Assembly: GCA_038240295.1 (NCBI GenBank)
Contig: JBBSDW010000040.1
Span: forward strand, 1 to 22,041
From: JABDDM01 sp038240295
GTDB taxonomy: Bacteria > Bacteroidota > Ignavibacteria > Palsa-1295
Reading direction: 5' to 3'
DNA: 22,041 bases
In this document: piece by piece, positions 1 to 6,204 of the stretch
Layout: the number at the start of each line of letters is the position of its first letter
How positions within the stretch are numbered: position 1 is the stretch's first letter
Translations under genes and position numbers: made by a program
Notes under the pieces: generated by a model
The model's database searches: none
Seen by the model: the letters and a program-made list of their open reading frames with translations, nothing else
Told to the model about the DNA's origin: nothing

Positions 1-30
1 CGGTTATCCAACCGGGCACAACAATCGGGT

Positions 31-76
31 ATGTCATCCTGAACGAGCGTTAGCGAAGTGAAGGATCTCATGGAAT
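31..76 (+). repeat. Dispersed repeat copy 1
   Basis: Forward copy running from ATGTCATCCTGAACGAGCG to CTCATGGAAT. It is nearly identical to the copies at 164-207 and 361-405. Confidence 0.85.
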
Positions 77-163
77 GCCCGTCCACGATAACAACCTAAC
101 GCCGACCGCGGATCAGTATGACATGACTCGAAGTGTTGTCCCGGCGAGCAAGCTTTCGACCAA

Positions 164-207
164 GTCATCCTGAACGAGCGTTAGCGAAGTGAAGGATCTC
201 ATGGAAT
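164..207 (+). repeat. Dispersed repeat copy 2
   Basis: Forward copy matching 33-76 base for base across GTCATCCTGAACGAGCG, TTAGCGAAGTGAAGGATC and TCATGGAAT. Confidence 0.85.
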
Positions 208-259
208 ATTGGGGACAACTGACTCTCGGAATTTCAAGCGACTAAGCCACTACTCCAGC

Positions 260-327
260 ATTCCATTAGCTCCTACACTCCGCATTCATCGCTTGTGCGA
301 TGAATGCTTCGTTCAGGATGACATGAC
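260..327 (-). repeat. Inverted, divergent repeat copy with hairpin
   Basis: Read on the minus strand this runs from GTCATGTCATCCTGAACGAA to CTAATGGAAT, so it has the same two ends as the forward copies but a different core. The core is a perfect 11-bp stem, GCATTCATCGC (282-292) with GCGATGAATGC (297-307), around a TTGT loop. It may be a variant with an exchanged interior. Confidence 0.75.
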
Positions 328-360
328 TTGAAGTGTTATCCGGGCGTGAAAGGTTGGGCA

Positions 361-405
361 TGTCATCCTGAGCGAGCGTTAGCGAAGTGAAGGATCTCAT
401 AGAAT
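361..405 (+). repeat. Dispersed repeat copy 3
   Basis: Forward copy with GAGCGAGCG in place of GAACGAGCG and ATAGAAT in place of ATGGAAT at the end. A spurious minus-strand reading frame at 363-704 begins outside it and ends inside it. Confidence 0.85.
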
Positions 406-455
406 CTGTACCGCCAGCGGGCGCCTCTTTTGCCCAGATTCTGCCCCGCTCGTGA

Positions 456-530
456 AGATTGCTTCGTCGGTTGATTCGCGTTGCGACTCAATCCGCCTCG
501 CAATGAAACCATGCGCGGATGACATGACTG
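456..530 (+). repeat. Degenerate second repeat type
   Basis: Contains GATTGCTTCGTCGG (457-470) and CCTCGCAATGA (496-506), the two ends of another widely seen intergenic repeat, followed by a reversed GATGACATGACT end at 519-530. The assignment rests on recall of the motif, and the interior is degenerate. Confidence 0.45.
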
Positions 531-879
531 AAATTTCGGCACTGGCAAATGGCCGCCGAATGATTGCCCGTTCATTCTCTGATGCAACTCAATGCAAGCT
601 TTCGGCTTAGACTTCTTCGAGGAGGGCCAGCTAAATTGTGCTATTTTTGCACGGATAGGGCAACTACGCGCACCGAAGTTGTTTGTCCGATTTAGGCGGC
701 ACAATAGTTGAAGTTGGTGGTGCCCTGTCGCACTGGGACTGTCCGGATGAGTCCGAATGGGCTTATCATCACTCAGGACTCACCGTTACCATGAAGTTGA
801 ACAGAGAATAGAGCAGGCGCTGCATACATCATTGTCGGCAGCAACTTGCTGAGTTTCGATCACTACAATACAGAACCTT
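531..879. other. Gap without a recognisable gene
   Basis: No convincing reading frame on either strand. A TTTG at 682-685 lies 19 nt before a TA at 705, but the rest of the -7 box is poor, so I do not call a promoter for the lipoprotein that follows. Confidence 0.5.
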
Positions 880-1866
880 ATGAAACGAATCATTACGCAT
901 TTATCAACGCTCGCACTCGTAGCAGGCATGGGCGCGTTCGCGACGTCGTGCACGCCGACGAACACACCCGTTACGACCGGAGATGGCATTCCGACTGGCC
1001 TCAAAGTAAACTCGCTCAGCAACACCTCGATCGGCGTTACCTGGCAGCGCAATTCCGATGTGAATGCTGATACGGTAACAGCAACCCCTTCGAATGGCTC
1101 AGCACCGATCCTGACCTATGCTGCATCTGGGCAAGCTTCAGCGGTCATTAACGGACTGACGGACGGTCAGGCCTATGCAATTACTGTTCACTCAAGCGGC
1201 GGGACGTCTGCTGCCACTACGTGGGCGCCGGCAGATCGTTCAGGCCCGTTCACACTTTACGAAACTTCGGACAATACATCAGGTCACTTCAGCGGGCTTG
1301 ACCTTGACTTCAATAACGTTCACACCGTTTCTGTAGGTGGTGGAAATGCGACCGCGGACGTCGTGCTTGCTTCTGACACGAGCGCCGCTGCACTACCAAG
1401 CGGTATATTCCTTGGAAGTGCTGGAGTTCAGGGCACAGGCATTGCCCCAGGCGTGGCTAAGGTCACGTTATTCAATTACCAATCAGTGCTCGTAAATGGC
1501 GGTCTGGATAGTGATTACTACTCCAGCGACCTGAGTGGCCTCATCCTCGGTACTAGCTTGATCGATCCGACGGCAACAACCTCGGCTGATTTCAATGGCA
1601 CGACAGCCACTTCACTTGGCGCAAATGACCCGAACCATGATGCAATCATTCGTGTGAAGACGCAGAGCGGTCACTACGTTCGTATCGATGTTATTCGTCA
1701 GCCGACCGGACTTCTCTGGAAGACCGTGAATGGCTTTAACGCTATCGACGTGAAGGTATCCGAACAGTCAGTTGCCGGCGAGCCTTATGCTGCTCGTGGA
1801 ACAAAGTTCTACCCGAACCCGAACATTCCGCGACAGAGTAGCAATCGCGCATTTATCGCCAACTAA
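880..1866 (+). CDS. Lipoprotein with fibronectin type III-like domain
   Basis: A 328-residue exported protein. Residues 1-23 form a signal peptide (MKRIITHLSTLALVAGMGAF) that ends in the lipobox ATSC, so Cys24 is the likely lipid-anchored residue and the protein probably sits in the outer membrane. Residues about 36-118 read as one fibronectin type III-like beta sandwich: a GIPTGLKV start, an IGVTWQ strand, then INGLTDGQAYAITV. The remaining 200 residues are rich in Gly, Ser, Thr and Asp and resemble no family I can name. FN3 domains usually act as spacers or binding modules, so a surface binding role is only inference. The start is ATG with no clear Shine-Dalgarno, as is common in Bacteroidota. 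A hairpin terminator follows within 25 nt, so the gene is probably the last of its transcript. Confidence 0.85.
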   Translation: MKRIITHLSTLALVAGMGAFATSCTPTNTPVTTGDGIPTGLKVNSLSNTSIGVTWQRNSDVNADTVTATPSNGSAPILTYAASGQASAVINGLTDGQAYAITVHSSGGTSAATTWAPADRSGPFTLYETSDNTSGHFSGLDLDFNNVHTVSVGGGNATADVVLASDTSAAALPSGIFLGSAGVQGTGIAPGVAKVTLFNYQSVLVNGGLDSDYYSSDLSGLILGTSLIDPTATTSADFNGTTATSLGANDPNHDAIIRVKTQSGHYVRIDVIRQPTGLLWKTVNGFNAIDVKVSEQSVAGEPYAARGTKFYPNPNIPRQSSNRAFIAN

Positions 1867-1889
1867 GCTCAAAAAGCTCAGTTAGCCTT

Positions 1890-1922
1890 AAGCCGGATGT
1901 CGAAAGACATTCGGCTTTTTTT
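1890..1922 (+). terminator. Rho-independent terminator
   Basis: A 12-bp stem AAGCCGGATGTC / GACATTCGGCTT (one G-U pair) with a GAAA loop, followed by a T run. It closes the lipoprotein gene that ends at 1866. Confidence 0.9.
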
Positions 1923-1992
1923 GTCTTGCAATGTGAGATTTCGGCACAGTTCGTGCTTTCTATGTGGTCAGTTACACTAACGATAGATAGTT

Positions 1993-2271
1993 ATGAGCGC
2001 AATTACGGAAGGCATCGAATTCATCGCCTCGCCAGCGACACGCGAGGTGGTCAGTAAATTTTTGAAGTCGAAGAAGGCCGAGCGCGTGCTCGACGCGAGC
2101 ATCGCCTTGTTTGAACTGGGCATAGTGCTGGTCCCGCTGATCAAGCTTGCACTCGACCGCTCCAAAGAGCTTCTCGAAGCGATCAGCACCGAACCGCCTC
2201 GCGAACACGAGCATGAAGAGACCGGCGAGTGGAACACACTTTCGAAAGCGAAGCAATTGCTCGCAGGCTAA
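1993..2271 (+). CDS. Small hypothetical protein
   Basis: A 92-residue protein that I do not recognise. It starts MSAITEGIEFIASPATREVV and is strongly helical in appearance. A charged segment (FLKSKKAERVLD, about residues 24-35) precedes a hydrophobic stretch ALFELGIVLVPLIKLAL (about 38-54), which could be one membrane helix or a buried amphipathic helix. The C-terminal third is acidic and His-rich (EPPREHEHEETGEW). It begins about 70 nt after a terminator, so it needs its own promoter, which I cannot identify. Two frames on the opposite strand cover the same stretch, but this one has the more protein-like composition. It could be a small membrane-associated or stress protein; no function is claimed. 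Confidence 0.6.
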   Translation: MSAITEGIEFIASPATREVVSKFLKSKKAERVLDASIALFELGIVLVPLIKLALDRSKELLEAISTEPPREHEHEETGEWNTLSKAKQLLAG

Positions 2272-2315
2272 GCGAGAGCACCCGTTTTAATTGCATCATT
2301 TTAATCGAACTCCGG

Positions 2316-2359
2316 ATGGAGGCGCGTCGCAAGTGAAGGAAATTGCGATGGGCCTCCAT
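2316..2359. repeat. Long interrupted hairpin
   Basis: ATGGAGGC (2316-2323) pairs with GCCTCCAT (2352-2359), and inside it TCGCAA (2327-2332) pairs with TTGCGA (2343-2348). No T run follows, so it is not a simple terminator for the gene ending at 2271. Confidence 0.6.
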
Positions 2360-2492
2360 TTGGCAATTCCGCCGTCGGCGCGTACCTCGAGCCTCCGCCT
2401 CTTTGCACCGAGGAGGATAGCGTTTCAGACTGTCCCTGAGCTGAAAAGCCCGTGACAGCAGCTGTGTCGTGCCTTGCTCGGCGCAGCGCTTA

Positions 2493-2512
2493 CCCCACGC
2501 TTCCGCGTGGGG
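2493..2512. repeat. Short perfect hairpin
   Basis: CCCCACGC and GCGTGGGG form a perfect 8-bp stem around a TTCC loop. The motif is typical of the palindromic core of intergenic repeats. Confidence 0.7.
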
Positions 2513-2546
2513 CTATGCATGGCCGGCCGCTCTGCGACGAGGGATC

Positions 2547-2605
2547 ACAAATTCGTCGGCGCTTGCTTTCAGCGGTTGTCAACTCTTCGTTCGTGACGAA
2601 TTTGT
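2547..2605. repeat. 11-bp inverted repeat
   Basis: ACAAATTCGTC (2547-2557) and GACGAATTTGT (2595-2605) are exact reverse complements, 37 nt apart. The right arm contains the TTTG that could be the -33 box of the downstream gene. Confidence 0.7.
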
Positions 2606-2631
2606 AATGGAACAGACTTCCCATACGTGGG
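2601..2631 (+). promoter_or_regulatory. Possible Bacteroidota-type promoter
   Basis: TTTG (2601-2604), exactly 19 nt, then TACGTGGG (2624-2631). Spacing fits TTTG-N19-TAnnTTTG, but two of the six fixed -7 positions do not match. It lies 64 nt before the lipoprotein start at 2695. Confidence 0.3.
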
Positions 2632-2651
2632 TTTTAGAAGTGCGAGCCAAA

Positions 2652-2667
2652 GCCTCAGATCTGAGGC
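2652..2667. promoter_or_regulatory. 16-bp perfect palindrome upstream of lipoprotein gene
   Basis: GCCTCAGATCTGAGGC is a perfect palindrome 27 nt before the ATG at 2695 and just downstream of the possible promoter. Position and symmetry suit an operator or a 5' leader hairpin; neither is proven. Confidence 0.4.
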
Positions 2668-2694
2668 ATTCCTGGGAACAGATTTTTACTCTTC

Positions 2695-3996
2695 ATGCGT
2701 CGACTTTCATTCGGTCCTGTTACTGGTTCGCTTACGCGTTACTCCGTCCCTTCGCTTTTTTTGTGCCTGGTCGCTTTTTCAATGCTCGCTGGTTGTTTGA
2801 GCGACCCGATCACGGCTCCTCAGGTTTTTTATCGGGGCATCTTCAAGCCGAACACAATAACGCATCGCGATACGAATTACAACGCGGCGACCCAGATGGG
2901 CGATCTTGTCATTCGGTGGACGCGCTCCGAAAGCGACACACAGCTTAATTTCAAAGGCTATTACGTAAAACTTTATCGAGGCATTCACGATCCGATCGAT
3001 ACGATCACGCATGCGATCATCCCGGATGGTCCCGCGATCGACTCGGTACATGTAGCTCGGGGCGTCCATCAGTACATTTTCAAGAACCTTGCGCTCGGAC
3101 TTTATTCAGATGCAGTTTGGGGAGAGCGCTTCGAGAACCCCGCACGACCGGACTCGCTGACACTCTCGTTCGATTCTGCGGCTGAGGGTTTTAGCTTCGA
3201 TCCGCGGCCGCTGCTCAATCCGACAAATCTTCGCGCTGTCGCAGGAGGGCCGAACTCGGTAAAGCTCATGTGGGATCTGCCCGCGACCGATACGAATAGC
3301 AATGTCGCCGGCTACGTCATCTATTATCATAAGGCACTGCCGATCCACGATACGCTTCTGCGCACGCAATATGTGACGCTTCTGCACGTCGATACGGTAA
3401 CGATCAGCGGACTTCCGAACGGCCCCGATGTCTTTCCCGAAACTGATTTTACATTCTGGATAAAAACGCTTCGCGGCGATTCCACACTTGGCGGGCCAGA
3501 TAGCTCGATGGTTACGTGGGCGGGCGCGGTGCAGTTAACGAACGCGGGCCAGGGCGACTCAACGAACAGCCTTGAGGTCGTGAGTGGCAATGGCATTTTC
3601 ATCGGACAGAACAACCAGGGCTATGCGATCGCCTCGGAGCGTAACGACAGCGCACTCGTGAAGATCAACATCTCCGGCCAGCAGGTTACGCTTAGCGGCG
3701 CCCAATTCGTTTCCAGCGGCGATGAAGCAAACCGCATCGACTCCATTTATTATCTCACGCCATATCAAATTTCGGATTACTCGCAGTCGTCGTTCGTGCT
3801 GCCGAACAGCTCGTCGCATAATGGCTTCGTCGTTTATGCGCTGTTGCCGAATCCCGATCAATCGCTTTCGAGCGAACCGTTGCACGTACGATTCTTTTTC
3901 CGGAAGGATCCATCGACCGGCACGTTCGTGAGCGCGAATAATTCGGTGCATGTCGTCGCAAGTTATCAGCCGAACGGGCGTCTTCCCTACGACTGA
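2695..3996 (+). CDS. Lipoprotein with fibronectin type III-like region
   Basis: A 433-residue exported protein. A hydrophobic signal segment (about residues 19-33) ends in the lipobox LAGC with Cys34, so the mature protein should be lipid-anchored in the envelope. Residues about 55-165 form a beta-rich region with GDLVIRWTRSESD, and residues about 168-270 look like a fibronectin type III fold: NPTNLRAVAG, VKLMWDLP, GYVIYYHK, then VTISGLPNG. The last third is of unknown family. The overall plan matches the many surface lipoproteins of Bacteroidota whose role is unknown; binding or assembly on the cell surface is inference. The ATG start is chosen because it places the charged n-region MRRLSFG directly before the signal helix. 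No terminator is obvious after the stop. Confidence 0.82.
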   Translation: MRRLSFGPVTGSLTRYSVPSLFLCLVAFSMLAGCLSDPITAPQVFYRGIFKPNTITHRDTNYNAATQMGDLVIRWTRSESDTQLNFKGYYVKLYRGIHDPIDTITHAIIPDGPAIDSVHVARGVHQYIFKNLALGLYSDAVWGERFENPARPDSLTLSFDSAAEGFSFDPRPLLNPTNLRAVAGGPNSVKLMWDLPATDTNSNVAGYVIYYHKALPIHDTLLRTQYVTLLHVDTVTISGLPNGPDVFPETDFTFWIKTLRGDSTLGGPDSSMVTWAGAVQLTNAGQGDSTNSLEVVSGNGIFIGQNNQGYAIASERNDSALVKINISGQQVTLSGAQFVSSGDEANRIDSIYYLTPYQISDYSQSSFVLPNSSSHNGFVVYALLPNPDQSLSSEPLHVRFFFRKDPSTGTFVSANNSVHVVASYQPNGRLPYD

Positions 3997-4236
3997 TCTC
4001 ACATTTTTGACCGAACGTTTCCAACCGGTTCCAGAGGAAATTTTGCATCGCGCCCTTGCTATACTTGGGCGGGGCGAGATTTCTTCGTAAATTTGAATTA
4101 CGGCAATCTGCGTATTTCAACGTTTACTGTGGTTGGGGACGATTCGCGCAGTCATTGTCAGGTGTTTAGACATCGCCCGCATCGGACGTTTCCCGACCGC
4201 AGATCAGTATCACAACAACTCAAGGTTTGAATCACT

Positions 4237-4593
4237 ATGGCAAAATCAACACCCGTTAAGCCGATGACAAAGTCGGCAATTCTCGATCACCTCGCAATGA
4301 CGACGGAAGTCTCGAAAAAGAAAGCCGGCGAAATGGTCGATGCACTCGTGCAGCTTTCGTATTCGGAAGCCAAGCGAGGCTTCACGATCCCTGGCCTCGG
4401 GAAGCTCGTATGCGCCGATCGCAAGGCACGCATGGGCCGTAACCCGCAGACCGGCGAATCGATCAAGATTCCGGCTCGCACGGTTCTTCGCTTCCGCGTC
4501 GGCAAGCAGGCCAAGGATGCGATCCTTACAAGCGGCGCCAGCAAAAAGGCAGCGCCGAAGAAGGCAGCACCAAAGGCGAAGGCTCGCAAATAA
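4237..4593 (+). CDS. HU/IHF-family DNA-binding protein with basic tail
   Basis: A 118-residue nucleoid protein. Residues 1-98 follow the HU fold: helical body (MTKSAILDHLA, VSKKKAGEMVDALVQL), the IPGLGKL turn at 51-57, and the DNA-gripping arm around GRNPQTGESIKIPART, where Pro70 is the intercalating residue. HU binds and bends DNA as a dimer. HU proteins are usually about 90 residues; this one carries an extra tail from about residue 100 (SGASKKAAPKKAAPKAKARK) made of Ala, Lys and Pro, resembling histone H1-like tails, which likely adds non-specific DNA affinity. The gene is alone between a 240-nt leader region and a strong terminator. The family call is firm; the choice between HU and another subfamily is not. 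Confidence 0.93.
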   Translation: MAKSTPVKPMTKSAILDHLAMTTEVSKKKAGEMVDALVQLSYSEAKRGFTIPGLGKLVCADRKARMGRNPQTGESIKIPARTVLRFRVGKQAKDAILTSGASKKAAPKKAAPKAKARK

Positions 4594-4631
4594 GGCTACC
4601 GCGCTTCGCTCTATTCACCAAAATCTTCAGA

Positions 4632-4664
4632 CGCCTGCTTCTTTTTTTAGGAAGCAGGCGTTTT
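4632..4664 (+). terminator. Rho-independent terminator of the HU gene
   Basis: A 10-bp perfect stem CGCCTGCTTC / GAAGCAGGCG with a T-rich loop, then TTTT. It lies 38 nt after the HU stop codon. Confidence 0.92.
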
Positions 4665-4849
4665 AATGTAGGCCGGGTTTCAACCCGCCCACGATCGTGA
4701 CAACGGGCTGCAACTTCGCTTCTGCTGATACGTAAGTAATGCGTGGGCTCGAAAAATTGTTTTCGCTATCGCAGCTGAGATTGTTTTCACCGGCATGCTG
4801 TATCGCCAAACTGAGAGTGACGAGGTCGGGTTGAAACCCGGCCTACATT
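4665..4849. repeat. 185-nt element with perfect 23-nt inverted ends
   Basis: Positions 4665-4687 and 4827-4849 are exact reverse complements over 23 nt (AATGTAGGCCGGGTTT at the outer left end). Each arm contains the smaller palindrome CGGGTTTCAACCCG or its complement. The 139-nt interior has no gene. The ends match a GTAGGCCGGG repeat that I recall from many environmental genomes. The left end abuts the HU terminator and the right end stops 4 nt before the ATG at 4854. It looks like a miniature non-autonomous element or a REP-type pair; no transposase is nearby. Confidence 0.85.
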
Positions 4850-4853
4850 AGGA

Positions 4854-6032
4854 ATGAAAGGACTACTTGCATTTTTCTTGTGCGTATTCGCGATCGGTCT
4901 CGCGCAGGATGCGAGCGCGCAATTCGTGCTGCAATCGGGCCGGGTCGATGAGTTGATCCGTCGAGGCGAAGATCTGAACTACGACATGCAGTTCGATGCG
5001 GCCGATCGTACATTCGATTCCGTGATCGCGATCGATCCCACCTTCCCTGCTGGCTACTTTTACAAAGCCGTTGTCATTTTCTGGCGCACGACCACGAACA
5101 CCGACAACACAAAGATGGACGACGAATACAATCGCTATCTGCAGATGACGATCGATCGTTGCGATTCGATGCTTGCGAAAAACGATGAGAGCTACCCCGC
5201 AATCTTTTATAAAGGCGCAGCGCTCGGTTATCATGCCATGATCCTCTCGCAGAGAAATAGCTGGTCGACTTCCATCAGCAGCATTCTCGACGACGCCCAT
5301 CAGGGATTCAAGTACATGGACAGGATCACCGCGATGATGCCGGGCAACAGCGATGTACTTGTTGTTCGCGGACTCTACAATTATTATGTCGAAGCGATCA
5401 AGGAAGAAAACCCGGCGCTAAGTCCGCTGATCGGGCTCTTCGCGACGGGCAACAAACGTGTTGGTCTGCAGATGCTCGAAGAGGCCGCAAAGAGCGCGGT
5501 CTATTCGCGAGTCGAGGCGCAGTTCCAACTTGCATTGATCTATGAAAATTACGAACACAACCACATTCGTGCGAATGCCTTCGCGCAACATCTGGTGAAT
5601 CTTTATCCGAATAACGTCGAATTTCTGCAGATCCTCGGAAGCTCCGAAGTGGCAATGGGCATGACAGCGCAATATGATTCGACGTACCGAGTCATCCTCG
5701 GTCGAGCGCGCAACAAGCAGGCAGGATACACGATCAAGCAGGCGCGAGGTGCGATGTATTATATCGGACAGGCAGAACTCGTACGCCCGAACGGGAATGT
5801 CGATTCTGCGCTCTGGTTCTTGTACAACAGCGATCTCTTGAGCCGCAAGATGAGTCCCGACGAAACGAATGGCTGGATCATCAAGTCGGAACTTCTTATG
5901 GGCGAAGCCTATGACATTAAAGGCATGCGCGACCGCGCAACCGAAATGTACAAACGCGTTATGGACATGCAATCCAAAGGCGACGACCACAACACTGCGG
6001 CGCGATTTCTGGATAGTCCGTATCGAAGATAG
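4854..6032 (+). CDS. Secreted TPR-like protein
   Basis: A 392-residue protein with a signal peptide of about 22 residues (GLLAFFLCVFAIGLAQDASA, then QF), so it is exported. The rest is helical, with tetratricopeptide-like pairs: LNYDMQFDAADRTFDSVIAI, a central segment AQFQLALIYENYEHNHIRAN, and a last pair AYDIKGMRDRATEMYKRVMD near residues 345-370. TPR proteins act as protein-binding scaffolds; the partner is unknown. The ATG is 4 nt after an inverted-repeat element, so the whole leader, and any promoter, must lie in or beyond that element. An 8-bp inverted repeat (6041-6048 with 6062-6069) follows the stop but has no T run. Confidence 0.8.
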   Translation: MKGLLAFFLCVFAIGLAQDASAQFVLQSGRVDELIRRGEDLNYDMQFDAADRTFDSVIAIDPTFPAGYFYKAVVIFWRTTTNTDNTKMDDEYNRYLQMTIDRCDSMLAKNDESYPAIFYKGAALGYHAMILSQRNSWSTSISSILDDAHQGFKYMDRITAMMPGNSDVLVVRGLYNYYVEAIKEENPALSPLIGLFATGNKRVGLQMLEEAAKSAVYSRVEAQFQLALIYENYEHNHIRANAFAQHLVNLYPNNVEFLQILGSSEVAMGMTAQYDSTYRVILGRARNKQAGYTIKQARGAMYYIGQAELVRPNGNVDSALWFLYNSDLLSRKMSPDETNGWIIKSELLMGEAYDIKGMRDRATEMYKRVMDMQSKGDDHNTAARFLDSPYRR

Positions 6033-6151
6033 CACTGAATTTTGCACGACCGGTTTCTGAACGTGCAAATGACAATCCTGCCCAACTTATCAACCATCGA
6101 AATTTCATGACAACGCGCACATTGAAACCTGGCACCCATTTTCACGTGCTT

Positions 6152-6179
6152 AAGAGTGGCCAACTCTTTCATCGCCACT
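6152..6179 (+). promoter_or_regulatory. Overlapping alternative stems before DUF4139 gene
   Basis: AAGAGT (6152-6157) can pair with ACTCTT (6163-6168), or AGTGGC (6155-6160) with GCCACT (6174-6179). The two stems share bases and exclude each other, 25-50 nt before the ATG. Stems this short also arise by chance. Confidence 0.25.
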
Positions 6180-6204
6180 GAACCATCATTTTTCCCAGTC
6201 AGCC

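Larger units (their letters stand above)
31..527. repeat. Cluster of fold-back dispersed repeats
   Basis: Three forward copies of a unit beginning GTCATCCTGA and ending in GGATCTCAT(G/A)GAAT start near 31, 164 and 361. Each is followed by a reversed fragment containing GATGACATGAC or TATGACATGAC (about 113-127, 309-327 and 516-529), so each unit is bounded by opposite-facing ends and could fold back. The links between units are also related: 119-146 and 319-346 share the pattern TGACATGACTYGAAGTG, then TTRTCC and a G-rich end. This is a repeat array, not a gene. Similar TGTCATCCTGA repeats are familiar from many environmental bacterial genomes. No transposase is visible. Confidence 0.8.
2272..2694. 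other. Palindrome-rich gap without a gene
   Basis: 423 nt with no credible reading frame but four separate inverted repeats, at 2316-2359, 2493-2512, 2547-2605 and 2652-2667. The stretch from about 2490 to 2610 looks like a composite dispersed repeat. The forward frame through it gives PHASAWGYA-type peptides that I recall as typical of such repeats. Confidence 0.6.

Noticed and set aside
31..405. CRISPR array from the regular repeats at the start
   Set aside because: The copies are 44-46 nt but spaced unevenly (133 and 197 nt), partly inverted, related in the spacers, and without cas genes.
363..704. Minus-strand frame of 113 codons in the first gap
   Set aside because: Its last part is a translation of the dispersed repeat (YEILHFANARSG), and the rest lacks any protein-like pattern. 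Such frames are commonly mis-annotated.
2469..2948. Plus-strand frame of 159 codons overlapping the second lipoprotein
   Set aside because: It runs through palindromic repeats (PHASAWGYA) and then shadows the lipoprotein in another frame, whose signal peptide and lipobox are clear.
4043..4065. Promoter TTGCAT / TATACT before HU
   Set aside because: The boxes are only 11 nt apart, far too close for either sigma-70 or Bacteroidota spacing.
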